From NCBI GenBank assembly GCA_002197995.1, contig NGZR01000002.1, forward strand, positions 8,246,001 to 8,310,000: DNA of 64,000 nucleotides, in the 5' to 3' direction. The notes below the pieces were generated by a model. That model did not search any database. It worked only from the letters and a program-made list of their open reading frames with translations, and was not told where the DNA came from. Positions within the stretch are counted from its first letter, which is position 1; each line of letters opens with the position of its first letter. This stretch comes from Gaeumannomyces sp. JS-464 (Eukaryota; Ascomycota; Sordariomycetes; Magnaporthales; Magnaporthaceae). Both the position numbers and the translations under genes were made by a program. Below, piece after piece: positions 47,007-59,000 of this stretch.

Positions 47007-47762
47007 TGTGATAGCTGGGTAAAAGGCAGGAAGGAGAATAAAGAAAAAGAAAGAAAAAAAAAAAAGAAGAGAAAAAAGAGAAACAAAAAAAAAAAAAAAT
47101 AGAAGGGAAAAAGGGACAAAGGAAAAGGACAAAGGAAAAGAAGTCAGAACAGTCAGTGTGGGCTGGCTGGCTGGCTGACCCAGCAAGAAGCGACTTGATT
47201 CATCCAAGCAAGCGGGAGGCTGTGTTTATATACATCTCTTGTCGTCTCTTTCTCTTCACAAGCACCACGCTCTGTCGGTGGCATGTTGAGTTCTGAACGG
47301 GTCGGTTGTTCCGGATTTTGCCTCTTTTGGCGTTGCTATTCCGGTCATGGCAGCCCACTGCGACGTCGGCCCTGCAGCAGGACGCCGTTGGCAAACGCAG
47401 GGCCAGCACCGAGGCCATTGACTTCGGAGTTGTTCATGCGTCCAAAAGCCTGCTGCTACGCTGGGGTCTGGGGAACTGGGCGGACCCATGCTGCGGGAGC
47501 AAAAATAGCCTCCCTCGTCTCAAGTTTGCGGAGGCAGCCCGTGCGGTTGGCAGGAGGCCATGGCGGCGGAAACGAATCGCCCAATGGCTCAATGGCCTGA
47601 GGGGCAAAGTCTGATGGTCGAATGTTGCCCTCCAGAACACAGAGACATGAATAATAAGGCGCCCGCCTGCCCCAAATCAGTCCGTCCGAGTGCTAATTTT
47701 GGGGTCCTGGCCAGAAATATCGCCAGGCAGCCCCTTGAGAGCTGTTTGGTTGCAAAACAGGA
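47007..47762. other. Upstream region of the Kex2-repeat gene
   Basis: A long purine-rich tract on + (47,038-47,150; pyrimidine-rich on the gene's strand) forms the probable 5' leader. Further upstream are a TATA box and about 480 bp with no supported gene. Confidence 0.5.
47225..47232 (-). promoter_or_regulatory. TATA box of the Kex2-repeat gene
   Basis: TATATAAA on the minus strand, about 220 bp before the ATG at 47006, upstream of a pyrimidine-rich leader typical of highly expressed fungal genes. Confidence 0.5.
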
Positions 47763-48111
47763 CTACCTCAGCTCGAAAATGGTGTCGCACAGCATTTTGT
47801 CCCTGAAAAGGTCCCACCCGTCGGCTTCGGCCTGCTCCTCCGGCCGAGCCGCGGCTCGCCTCCGCAGTCTCTCGGGCGCCTTCTTCACCTGGCTGTCCGG
47901 CCACTCCCTCATCCGCTCCTCCCGCCTCTGTTCTATGCTGTCGAACCGCGCCGGGTGGAGCGGCTCAGGGCTCTTCATGCTGCTTTGGCGGTGTGGTAGC
48001 TCGAGCGGCTGGTGGGGTTGCTGCTGCCGCCCGCCGTGAGGGCGGTGCTCCCGCCGCCCGTGTCCCCCTCGGCCCTGTCACGGCCAGCATGGACTCGATG
48101 GCGGAACTCAT
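47763..48111 (-). pseudogene. Small hydrophilic protein gene, frame-damaged
   Basis: The ATG at 48111 gives MSSAIESMLAVTG; the coherent sequence then continues in a second frame (EGDTGGGSTALTAGGSSNPT) and in a third (ARFDSIEQRREERMREWPDS, then KKAPERLRRRAAARPEE) to a stop at 47763. About 116 codons in all. Two one-base losses would explain the switches, near 48,075 and near 47,980. The C-terminal half is charged and helical (GWDLFRDKMLCDTIFELR). I do not recognise the family. Confidence 0.45.
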
Positions 48112-48214
48112 CTATTGGGCCTTAGGGACGAAGATTTTAAGCTAAGGGAGAAAGGAGGGGGTTCCGGTGTTCGGCGCGCATTCAGCACGCGTCTGCTTAG
48201 CGCTTGCTACGTTA

Positions 48215-49164
48215 CGGATAATTTTTTTTATATGGCCCGCCTGGCCATATTTAAAGCATTTCCCGTTTTTTAAATCCTAAAACTTAACCTTTTTCGTATG
48301 CGTTATTTCGGTATCAAAATCTATAGGGTTAAAGTGTGTCCCTATTACTATAAATTGCTATTATTTAGCCTTTTTTTAACAAGCCTTATTTTATACTACA
48401 AGTTTAAGTTATTATCCCTTTTTTTCAGCTTTTATTTATATAACCTATTGCTAATCCTAACGGCCGTAATAACGTATTCGTTAAAAATATCCAGCCGTTC
48501 CATTTTAATCATTTCGTCTTTTACGTCCTTTCGTAAACTATTATAAAGTGGGTAATTTTAGTTTGCTCGGTTTAATTAAATTTATTAACGAATCGCTAAA
48601 ACTTCGAAACGTAAATTAACGCGGCTCCTTTTCACCGGAGCTAAAACAGGTTTTTTTCAGCCACTTTTTATTCGTCGATTTATTTAAACACTTTAAGGAT
48701 TTTTTCCTTAAACCGGTTAAAACTAGCGAATACGATTTTCGTTATTTCGTTAAATTCGTTGTATTTTTTTTTAAATAATTCGCTTATATAGGTTTAAGCC
48801 AATTTTTAACATTACCATTTAAACGCGTAGCGGCGTAAATTACCTTTTGTTTTTTTCGTTCGAAATATGCTTAATAAAACAGGAAATATCCTTTATATTC
48901 GGTAAAAAAAGTTTTTAATTTCCCTTTTTCCCATCGTATTTATCGGGCGTGGGGAATTTATACGTGGGTACCGTAGGTTTCGCTTATTTGTTTTTGCTTA
49001 TATTAAACTTTTTAATTAAAACTTTAAAAAGGTTAAAACCGTTAGTAGCGGTGTACGTTATCCCGTTGTATTTAAAGCTAAAAGGCGTCGTTTTACTGCC
49101 TTTTAAAGTCGCTATAATCGTACTGCTCGTACTTTTAGTAGGTGCTAAATAGGATTAATTAAAA
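48215..49164 (-). pseudogene. Chromovirus gag fragment, family A relative
   Basis: Minus-strand gag with a nucleocapsid knuckle near 48,225-48,275 (K-C-F-K-Y-G-Q-A-G-H, one Cys now Tyr). It resembles the family A gag remnants at 24,869-25,912 and 34,690-35,660. It is truncated at the island border near 48,215 and joins an LTR at 49165. Confidence 0.7.
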
Positions 49165-49480
49165 TGTTATAAATAAACTTTTGCTTTTAAAGTAAAGCAA
49201 TTTAAAAAAAGCGTTTAAGCAGTACGTTTAATAAGGTGCTTATTTTATAAAGTTTGGTAAATTAGTAACAATAGTTTAATTGCTTGCCTAAAAGGGTGCT
49301 TTAAAGCTAACTTAAGTTAACTAATGTTAAAACTTTAATTTAATTATTTTTAATAATAAGAATTTTTTCTTTTTATAATAACTACTTATTTTGTAATTCC
49401 GTTTAAATATATTGGCTATATTTATAACTAACATATTTTGCACTGGTTACGAAGCGCTAGGTTACGTAATCGTACATTTA
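49165..49480 (-). repeat. LTR of the family A-like fragment
   Basis: Starts TGTTATAAATAAAC and matches the truncated LTR at 15421-15675. The right end is not sharply defined. Confidence 0.55.
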
Positions 49481-49589
49481 GTAAGAACTATTTTAACCCT
49501 TCCTTTCGTTTTAACCGCCTCGTACCTTTTTTTAAAAACGCGGTCGTAATAACGGGCTAGTGTTAAAAGGTCGGTTCCTATTAGTACAG

Positions 49590-49609
49590 CCACGGGCTCC
49601 GGCCCGTGG
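49590..49609. other. Perfect hairpin in presumed 5' leader
   Basis: CCACGGGC, a TCCG loop, and GCCCGTGG: an 8 bp G+C-rich stem in A+T-rich surroundings, upstream of the gag start at 49751. It could be a leader RNA structure. Confidence 0.45.
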
Positions 49610-49750
49610 TTGGTAGCTTATCGAAGCGCGCCATACTAACGTACCAGCCACGCCACTAGTATATAGCCGGATCCGCTTTTGGATTTGCGGAACAGCCCTT
49701 TTTATTTCTTAGCTTTCGTAGTTTGTTAATTTACCAAAGTCCTTACAAAC

Positions 49751-51846
49751 GTGCATTACGTCGTAAGACTTTTACAATACAAACTATTAAAAAGAAACAC
49801 GCAAAGGCGAGCGCGGATATCGCCGTCGTTAACCGAGGAAAAACGGCTACGAACGTTTTCAATTCCCGACGATAATAGTTTTACGGGAAGCGGATCGCTA
49901 AAAAACGACTCGTCGAGCGAGGCAGCCCCCGCTAATCCACGGGCGGCTCCCATTACGCCGGAAAAAGGCTCGAAAAAATTATAAAAAAAGTTTAACACGT
50001 TATAAAAAAAACGTTTCTTTTAAGCTTTGCTCGAATAAGCGGAAAGGGAAAAATAAGCGGGAAAAAAAAGGACGAGGCCGTTATTAGCGTTTAACTAAAA
50101 GCGAAAGCAGCCGCCGCCGCCGAAAAGCTCGAAACCGAGCAAAATAAAAAGGCTTAATTAAGGTTTCCAAAAAAAACCCCCCCGAATCGGAAAAAAAAAT
50201 ATAGCAAATATTATAGCGTTTAATCCACTTAACGAAATCCCCCAAATAACGCTATTTTAAAGCATAAAATAAGCAATTATAGCCTTAATTAAAGCCGTAA
50301 TAACTGCCGAGCATCGCTTAGCCGAAAAGGAGTTTTACATTTTAAAGCTAAACGAAAACGAGCGACCCGATTTAAATAAGGATTATAAAAAAAAGCTAAC
50401 AAAATGGCCCATTTAAAACAAAACGCAAGCCTTATTCCATTTTTATATAAAAAAGCTGATTTTTAAGTTTAATATAAACAAAAAACAAAAGCTGCTAAGT
50501 AATAATATAAAAACTTGGTACGAAATTTACTAAACGCTTTTTTAATCGCGCAAAAAGCAAATAAAGCAGTTTTTTAAAACGAAAGGCAAAAATGCGAATT
50601 ATACTTTACGAAATACATCAATAAATTTTACTTTACGTTCGGCACCGTTTAAAACAAAACGGCCGCGTAAATATAATTACGAGCTTTTAAATAAAAAAAG
50701 GGCTAATTTTTTAACGAGTTCGGCTTAATATTTAAAAACGTGTTAAGCCGGGTTGGTAATAATGCTTAAAAAAAATCCTTTAACCGCAATTTCGCAAACG
50801 TTTTAACGGTTGTTAAACTTTTAAACAAATATTACGCATATTTGGCCGAGTTTTACGCTCGAATAGTAGGATAAAAACGCATTTAGCAATTTTTAAACTT
50901 AAAAAAAGCGCTAAAAGCGGAGGAAAAAAAAAGAGGATAAAAAGCAAAGTATAATTAAAACTTTTAATAAAGCAACCTATTTAACCCCGCCCGAAAACCC
51001 GCTGTTATTATAACGGATTTTATTAATAATAGCGTTACCCGGGATTTTAACAGCGATATGGTAATAAACGTTACAAAAGTTGGCGGGCGGGGGCGTGGAA
51101 ACCGCGAAAGCCGCGAAAACGCTCGAAGAAAAAGTGCTAACCGGGCTTAAAAAAGCGGCCTTCGCCGAGCTTAATAAATTTCCTAAAAAGAAAAAAACCG
51201 TTGTTAAAATTAAGGCCGCTATTTACGTTGTGGTATAAATAACTATTACTAAACGGAATGCTTTTACAAACCGGCGACCCGCTTTAAAAACGCCGAAAAA
51301 ACGGCTATCCGCGAAACCGGCTTTAATAGCTAGGAATTTCTTTTTTGGTTAAAAAAAAAGGACGAGCCGACGAAAAAAGCCGAAAGCTAAAAAAAAAAGT
51401 AATTTTAAAACAAAATCGTGCTTTAAAGAAAAAAAAGCTCCAATAGCTTTTATAAATGCGGATAAAAATATAAAAAACATATTTAACATACATTTTAACG
51501 ATAATTAATAATATAAAATTATTTAACGCATTTATAAACGAAAATTGCGAATGTTACGCAGCTATTAGTAAAAACGCCGCCGTTAAAAAGGAGTTACTTA
51601 TTTACCGGATTTCGCTAAAAACGTTAAAAAAAGCTATTATAAAAAAAAGAAAAATAATTCGGAAAATTATTTGTTTTTTTTTAAAAACGAAAACCGATGC
51701 GGAAAAAAAGGTTTACGCTTATATAATATTAAACTTTACCTAATAGCTTATTTTAAAAAAGCTATAACTAATATACCACTAAACGGCATTTATTTTACAT
51801 ATATTAAAAATATAAATAAGAAAAACGCGTTTTTAAATGCGCTATT
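49751..51846 (+). pseudogene. Gypsy gag and protease remnant (left half)
   Basis: Begins near 49751 with RNTQRRARISPSLTEEKR and SSSEAAPANPRAAPITPEKG, like N-termini of fungal gypsy gag proteins. A knuckle-like F-Y-K-C-G...H run lies near 51,445-51,480, and a retropepsin-like stretch (CECYAAISKNAAVKKELLIY) near 51,550. Frames are riddled with TAA/TAG. The sequence stops at the CTATT duplication of the nested element. Confidence 0.65.
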
Positions 51847-52021
51847 TGTTATAAGTTAAAGCTGTGGCCTTACCCTGTAGCTAAAGCTGTACTTTGCGAC
51901 TCGTATATAGCTCCCTGCAAGCCTCGAAAATCCTGTCAGCTAAATCCTTTCCTTCGGTAGTTGGTTTATCAACTTTCTTTGTGCCCTATTAACAACCCCC
52001 TCTTAGGGCTACACTATTACA
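51847..52021 (+). repeat. 5' LTR of the gag-only element
   Basis: 175 bp, TGTTATAAGTTAAAGC...CACTATTACA, about 90% or more alike by eye to the 3' LTR, with differences mostly C/T and G/A. Confidence 0.9.
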
Positions 52022-52066
52022 TTAAACCAATTCCATCTTGGTAATACTACACGCACTAGGCCCAAG

Positions 52067-52749
52067 ATGTCCGAACCCGCCAATTCGTCGATACCGAATG
52101 CACGCCAGCAATTGCCGCATCCACCGGAGCTACTGTCAAGGGCCGGGCTCGAGCCCTGGCTAGTAGAGATGCGGATAAAGATGGCCGTCGACGGCCGAGC
52201 GATCGGAAGCCAATAAGCCCAATTTTTCTACGTATATTCACGCCTCGGTACCTACAAGTCCCAGTACCTTGGGTACGTACAAGCAGGCGCGGATCGCTTT
52301 GGGGCCACCGAGTTTTTGGCCCAAGTCGAGGCCGATCTTCGGGATATACGGAAGAAGAGAAGGGCCCAATTGGCACTAGTGACGATGCGCCAGGGAAGGG
52401 AGCCTTTGGCCGACTTTTTAACACGTTGGGATACGGAAAGATACGCTGCGGGGCCCAGGGCTGGACTGAGGAAGCCCTGATAGCCCTGCTCGCCGCCGGG
52501 GTGTCGCCGGCATTACAGCGTAGGCTGAACCTGGCAGCAACGTGGCTAAAAGGGCTACAGGCCTTCCTGGATCTCCTTCGGGGCTTTAAAGGAGTTTTTG
52601 AAGGCGCACACGCACAAAGGGTGCCAGGGAAACCCGGAGAAGTGCCGGGCCCGGGGCTAAACGCCATGGATATCAGCGTGGCCAAGACGTTTCTTAGCAA
52701 CTGTTTCCTATGCAAAAAGCCCGGGCATTACAAAAGGGATTGCCTTTAG
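52067..52749 (+). pseudogene. Gag of the short LTR element, lightly damaged
   Basis: Starts MSEPANSSIPNARQQLPHPP; then LEPWLVEMRIKMAVDGRAIG, FFYVYSRLGTYKSQYLGYV, REPLADFLTRWDT, EEALIALLAAGVSPALQRRL, and a CCHC knuckle CFLCKKPGHYKRDC next to the stop at 52749. This is a fungal retrotransposon capsid/nucleocapsid. One TAA replaces a probable CAA after GRAIGSQ, and one base is missing near the G-run at 52,455, so about 230 codons need two repairs to read through. It is the only coding unit of the element. Confidence 0.75.
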
Positions 52750-53299
52750 CGTGGCAAAGGCACTGGGATCGCTTCGCTCTTTATAGGGCACCCAGGGGAC
52801 ACCGAGGAACCGTGACGGCGATGTTACGGGCCGGAAAGAGGGAGGGAGAGGGACGGACCTAAGCCAGGCCCGAGTTGGCCCGAGGGCTGGGGAACCCCGT
52901 TAACCTTAACGGATCGGTGGCGGGGGCGGATCGAGCCACAAAAGGGGCTTCGCCTTGGTCGTGATAAGCTGGAAGCCCCGGCACCCCGCCGGAGCATTGG
53001 CGCTTTGGCACCCGTTAACAGTTGCAAAGGCTGGGTAAAGGACCTAGCGCATTACGCAAACCCAGCTGGTGGGCATAGCGCTTGGTGGAACAGGGTTGCA
53101 AAAGCGTGGTTTTTACTACGGGATTGCAGCTATTCCCATTGTCATTGCCCTCGATGGTTTTACAGGGGCTTGATCCCTACGGCTTAGTGCCGAGGCCTGG
53201 GGCACACAAAAGGGGTAGCATGCGCAACGTTTGGGCGACGGCCTGTTATTGCCTACGCATAGGATGCGTGGCTTCCGGAGGCCTTAGGGGTTCGGATTT
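52750..53299 (+). other. Non-coding interior of the gag-only element
   Basis: G+C-rich, no domain in any frame. It follows gag directly and ends at the LINE target duplication. Confidence 0.5.
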
Positions 53300-53313
53300 T
53301 TGGCCGGGCCCGA

Positions 53314-53332
53314 GTGAGTGAGTGAGTGAGTA
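53314..53332 (-). repeat. LINE 3' tail microsatellite
   Basis: (GTGA)n on + immediately inside the left target duplication, the expected position of a LINE tail. Confidence 0.75.
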
Positions 53333-53599
53333 TATTTAACGTCAGCTAATCGGGATCTACCAATCCCTGCCTCCCAAGGGCATATGAGTGCTAGCGCTAC
53401 CTAAGCTTAACACTAGGCTATATGCTGCTATCAAGGCGGCTAACAAATTAAACCCGAAGCACACGGGGGTCGGGCCGCATTCCGGCGCTCCTTGTTAGCG
53501 AGCGGGCAATCGGTAATAGGGCGTAAAAATACGCCGGGGCGTTGTAAAGCGCTGCGGGTGGTAGTAATGCTGTTGGCCGGCGGGTATGCCGGAAAAGGG

Positions 53600-56500
53600 G
53601 TAAAGCCGGGTTTGGGCGGGGGAGGGGGTTTTCGGACCTCCTTTGGGCCGGCCTAAAGTGCGGGGGATTAACGAGCTTACTGTTAATCCTAATAGTACAA
53701 AGGAAAAGGTTAAGTATAGGCTTTTTGGGCCCTGTTGTTATCGTCCGGCGATAGTGTAGTAGTTGGTGGCTTTAACGAACGAAGCAAAAAGGGAGGGCTT
53801 TTGGAAAAGCCGTTTCCAATATCCGGGCCTATCGAAGGCCGGGGAGGGTCCGCTATAGGCCATTTGTTTTTTGCCGCCCTCGCTAGCCTGCAAAATACAG
53901 GGTAAAGGGGACTTATTTCGCCCGCAACGGCACGGGTTGTCGTCTTCGTGTTGGAACCTTCGGTGGTACCAGTCGAAATCCCCGTGGCCGGTGCGTGCGG
54001 CTATTAGCCGTTGCAGTACCTTCCGGTGCAGTTGTAACGCTTCGGGCGTGTGTTGTGGTACCGGCGGGAGGCCTATAGCCTTATACCGATCCGGAAAGTT
54101 GTTTTTAAACCATGCGTTCCGGGCGTTTGGGCTATTTTTCCGGCTAAAGCCTTTATTCCCGCCACCGTTGGTTTAGCGTGTTAGGGGATCGGGAGGGCCG
54201 TGCTTAACTTTGCTTCGGTATCGGCCTTTTCGTTCCGGGGATTCCCGTATGCCCGGGGACTAACGGACGTGTATTTAGTACTTGTTCATAAAGCAATAAA
54301 CCTTTTTAAAAGCCCTTTGCGAACTATCGGGGCCGTACTTAAAAAGCCGTTGGCCGCCGAAATGTTATCGAGGCATAAGTGGAAAGTGCAGTTGCGAAAG
54401 CTCCAAACGGCTTTACGGAGGCCCATTCGGGCCCCTCCGCTTCGCCGTCGAATACTTCCGCCGGATGCGCTAACCGGCCGTGCCCGGAAAGTTTGCGTTG
54501 GCCGGCTTGGTATATTACCCAGCCGTATCCAACTGCCCCGTCTTTTGCTTTAAACCCGTCGTTATATATTAAACGTCGGTAAGTGGGAAGGTGCGAAGCC
54601 ACGCTATAAAAGCTTTTGCGGCTGCGGGCTTTTTTTGTATGGCTACCGTAAGCCCCGTATATTTATACGAGAGGTAAGCCGGGCGGGTGCAAGCCGGAAG
54701 GAGTTCGGCCGTCCTTTGCAAAAAGGTCGCAAGCTTGCCGGGTAAGCCTGCTTTAAGCCCTCGGCGTTAAAAGCCGGTTGGCCGCTGCGGCTAAAGGGTA
54801 TCTTCCGGAACCGTATTTATACGGGCCGCGAAACGAAGCGGGCTTGTTCTAAAAGCGCTTGGGCGTTTAAAATGCCGGATTCGTAATGCAAAACGTTTAT
54901 CGGTGCGGTTTTCCAAGCCGGAGCCACTGCCCGAAAGGACGCGGTTAAGGCTTTATTTACCCGTTCGATTAAATGGCTTTGGCGGATATATTGCTATTGT
55001 GCTGGTTTATACGGGTGTGGTTTGGTTTTGCCCTTATACCATACTTCGGCCTTGTATAAAGCCGTGGGGATTATAACGTCGTAACGGCTTTATGGACCGA
55101 GTGTGCCGGTATCCCCCTATCGAGTTCGTAAGCCTTCGGAGGTGGTTGGCAATGCTTTGGGCTTTTGCAGCCCTATTGTTAATGTGGGCTTTAAAGTTAA
55201 GCTTTTGGTCGAAAAAAACCCTAATTACCGTAAAGCTTTTGTAGTTTGTTAAATGGTAAAGCTTTCCGTTGTAACCGCTGGGGTTGTAGGGTTTTTCCGC
55301 TTGGAAAAATGCATAAGTTCGCACTTCCCCGGGTCGAAAGCCACTTTGTTAACCCTTCCCTAACGTAGGATTTCCGTTACCGTAGCCCCTGCTTTACGAA
55401 AGCACTCCTCCGGAGTGCTACCCGTTACGCAAATGCCTATATCGTCCGCGTATTTATATAACCGCTTTTGCTTTGGGTAGGATTTCGGCCATATAAAGCA
55501 TAAATAGGACCGGTACGCCGGTAACCTTTGGGGTAGCCCGCAGTCCGGGGAAAAAGGGGTGCCGTGGCGTCCTTTAAACGCCATTTTAACCACCTGTTTC
55601 CTGCAAAAAATGATACCTATCGTACTAACGTTGGATCCCAGCCTTGGTTTAAAAGCCTCCGAAGGAGCTTCCGGCGGAGTACGGCGTTAAAAGCCCCTTG
55701 TACATTTGGTAACGAGGGCGGCCGTTTTATGCTTTTGGAAGGCCCGTTCCACCTCGTGCCACGCATGCCGTTAAATCGATGGCGGCCTTTTTCGGGGTAG
55801 CCCCGGCGTGTTGCGGAGCTATAAGCCCGTATTGTAATGCGAGGGACGCCATCCGCGAAGCTACCAGCCGTTTAGCCCTTTCCCTAAGCACGGGAGCAAA
55901 GCTATCGGGCGGTAGGATTTTGGGTCCGTTATATCGTTTTATTCGGCTTTTTTAGCATAACCACCTCCGCTGTGCGGAAAGGGCTAGGGTAATGCCCGGC
56001 CTAAGGCAAGCTTCGAAAAAGGCTTAACGTATTCCCCTATTGCCGGCCATGCCGTTGTAAGCAGTTTAACCGTTAAAAAGTCGACGCCCGGGGCCGTGTT
56101 TGCCGTGCTAATAGTGCATTTCCGGCATTCCTCCAGGGGGACGTGGGGGTCCCACGGGAATTGTGCGGTCCTTTGGGTAGCCTTTTACTGTAACGGGTCC
56201 TTTTGTAGGTCGTCCTCCGCCGTAAACCTACGGAGGATTTTACGGCCTAATGCTTCCGCTTTATCTTTTGGGCTATTTTAACCTCCCCGTCGATATTTAA
56301 CGGGGGAAGCCGTATAGCGGGTGCAAGTTTATGCCATTTTACAGCACGGTACAGCGCTTTCGGGAATCCACTTTTTCCAGCACGCTGGCCCAATGCTATC
56401 TTTTAGCCGCCCGGACCGTTGCTTTTAAAAAGCGGGCTTCGGCCGTAAAAGGCCCGCCGTTTGCCATAGCTTTTGCAAAGTCCCGTTAAGCGTTAGCGCA

Positions 56501-57480
56501 CTTTTCGTTCCACTAAGGTTAGCTTTTCTTTTAGCTTTAGGCTTTCGGCCAAAGGCCATTAACGCATTTTTTAGCAGGCTTATTAAAGCTTCGGCCGTTT
56601 ATTTAAGTAATCCGCCGTGTATGGATTTGTAAATGTCGGCAAGCTGCCGGCCCCCGTTATACCGCGTTTGCGAAAAACGGTAGTTTATCGTTTGGTAGCG
56701 TAATACGCCGGCAGTTCGAAACGGAGTTATTGCGGTTAAAAACCTCGATCGTATCGAGCGGTAGTCCGAATCGGTTATTAGCGAAGGGTCGATTTCCGCT
56801 GTTGCCAAAAGGGCGTTGGAAAAGGTAAAATCCAAAACGCCCTTATCGTTATACGTAGGTTAGCCTAGTTCGGTAAGTAGGAAAAGGTTATAAATATTAG
56901 CCCATTGGGCTATATTTTAGCCCCTATTCCTATTACTTTTAACCGGATCCTACGCCGGGAACCCTGCGTTAAAATCCTTAGCTATAATGCATTTTGCCGT
57001 TGGGCGCCAACGTAGTAAAAGGTTTAATAAAGGTTCGAAAGGTCCCCTAAAAGCTTATATACGTTAACGAAAGTGCACCCGGCGATGGTAAGCTAAAAAT
57101 GTCCCGGGTGTTGCTTGCCGGCCGGTCCGCTACGGGCCGAAGCCCCGGGTTTTTCCGTACGTAAGTTATTACCCGAGGCCTGCTTTGGTGGTTGTGCTAG
57201 CTATTTACCGAAGTAAATAGCTCGTACAACGGGTGGGTGCAAAGCATAAGCTTCCTTTTCCACGCGTTAGGGGGTTTTGCATTAGCACCACGTCGATATT
57301 TTAGCTTTAAAATAGTTAAAGTAAAATAGCCCCCGCTTTCCAGCTGCGTCGTACGTTCGCTTAGGCGGCGGTTAAAACGGCGTTCGGGGCGAAGCCCCGG
57401 GCGCCGGGCCCTATTACTATGCGTTTGTTATATCCGGTTAGCTGCTGGCATACGTAAAAGCGGCGTTAATGTATTAAGGG
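53600..57480 (-). pseudogene. LINE ORF2: endonuclease, reverse transcriptase, RNase H
   Basis: Endonuclease near 57,400-56,600: ANVRRSWKAGAIL, IDVVLMQNPL, then LDFTFSNALLATAEIDPSLI and DSDY, where the usual His is Tyr (CAT to TAT). RT near 55,600-55,000: MAFKGRHGTPFSPDCGLPQ, YKYADDIGICVTGSTPEE with intact YADD at about 55,440-55,460, FFDQKLNFKAHINNRAAKAQ, NHLRRLTNSIGG. RNase H at 54,340-54,560: RRLIYNDGFKAKDGAVGYGW and AEVFDGEAEG. Domain order matches the Tad/I group. Frame changes and TAA/TAG codons inactivate it. Confidence 0.82.
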
Positions 57481-57839
57481 TTTTAGCTTTAAGGTTGTTA
57501 GCCGGCGGTACCGTCGGTTTCCTCCAAAGGGTTTCCGGTTATTTCGATAGCCCTTTCGGGCTCGGGGAGGTCCAGTTCCATATCCGCTAATACTTCGTAT
57601 TGGTTGTTAAAACTAACTTTAAGCCTTTTGGCAGGGTGCTTTTCCTTGCCGGCCGTACGGGCCACGCCTTCCGAGGCCGGCGGGCTTGCCGGGTTTGCTA
57701 TAACGGCGGGGCGACGGCGGGGCCGGCGGGGGTGGCAGCGGCGATAAAAATGGCTAAAGTAGCGGCGATAACGGTATTAGCCGTAAGGTTAATAGCGGCG
57801 CTAGTAGCCGCAGCAATAGCGGTAGCGGTCGTAAGGTTT

Positions 57840-59000
57840 GCCGTTAAATTAACGGCTACGGCGGAGCCGCCCGTAATGGTAGCGGTTGCGGGAAGGGTAT
57901 TATCGGAGCAGCGGTAACGGCGGTGGCGGTGGTAACGGCGGCTTCCGCCGCTTTTGCCGCCGCCCGGTACGCTTATGCGTTTAGCCTTTTAACAGCCCCT
58001 TTTTTTTAAAAGTTAAGTGTTTTAGCATTTCGTTTACCCGTACGGGCCTTATAAAGCAGTTTAAGTGGTCGGCTGGGTACGGGCCCGAGCAGTTCGCGTA
58101 TTGCGGGGGGGCCGTACACGGTTATACGTGCCGGTCGTCGTTTATTTTCCCGCATTAAAAGCACTTATCGGCCCGGGCGCAGTTACGGGCCACGTAAAAG
58201 CCGTAGCAGCCAAGGGTGTGCTGGGTAACCGGCGGGTGTCGTTGTACGCGGCGTGAAAAAAAAGTGATCCCCCAAAGCCTAAACCCGGTTATTTGCGAAT
58301 AAAGGGATATAATCCACGATATACGCCTTTGGTGGTCGACGCCGGCCTCGGAAGGCTTAACGTTTACCGGCTTATGCCTTATTTGGGCTTCCACTTCCTC
58401 CCGAACCAATTTATCCGATATTGGAACGCTTTGTCCAAAGCCGTTAATTAAAAGGTAAAGCAGCTGGAAATTACGTAGTTATATTAAATTTCGGGCTTTT
58501 CGATCCTTTTAGCGTTATATAAACGGCCTAGTTCGGATCGGTGCTGCAAAAGCCGGCTTTGGATATCGGCCGTTTTTGCTTTTAACACGAACCCGGTAAA
58601 GGATCGGTACGCTTCCGGGACGTCGGCCGTCGTAAACGGCAGGTTTTTGCTGTCGGCAAGGGCTTTGCGAATGCTAAAGCCCGTTTGTTAATTAGCTTAA
58701 ACCTGCCGTTCTTCCGGGATTTTAACGAACACCCGGAGGTCGGCTTTAAAGCTTGTTAGTAAGCGGGATGCCCGGGTAGTTTAGGGCGTACGGCCCTAAT
58801 AAGCCTATGCGGGTTGTTGGGGTTATTGGTGGCCTTCCCGGGCTACCGACGCGTAAGTGGCCGGGGGCGTGCGTTGCGAGGGCTCCGGGGCCCCGTATTA
58901 GCTTTTTTCCTTTTCGGCCGGCGTAGGTAAGCCGAAAAAGGCTTATTTAGCGTAGTTGATAAAGCAATTTTTCCAGCCGTTAACTTCGGGAATTGCTTTC
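57840..59000 (-). pseudogene. LINE ORF1 with triple zinc knuckles
   Basis: Minus strand near 58,215-58,040 shows three tandem Cys/His knuckles: CYGFYVARNC, CGKINDDRHV..PC and YANCSGPYPADHLNC, the RNA-binding end of Tad-type ORF1. Two Gln codons read TAA. After them an Ala-rich tail (AAAKAAEAAVTTATAVTAA) runs to about 57,840. Upstream, fragments such as PEAYRSFTGFVLKAKTADIQ fit an ORF1 N-terminal half. Confidence 0.72.

Noticed and set aside
47007..47207. 67-residue N-terminal extension of the Kex2-repeat protein
   Set aside because: The extension is Phe/Leu-rich from the leader tract; the ATG at 47006 gives a proper signal peptide.
57720..57960. GCG/GCC-rich open frame on + (57600-57917) as a gene
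   Set aside because: It is the complement of the Ala-rich tail of LINE ORF1.
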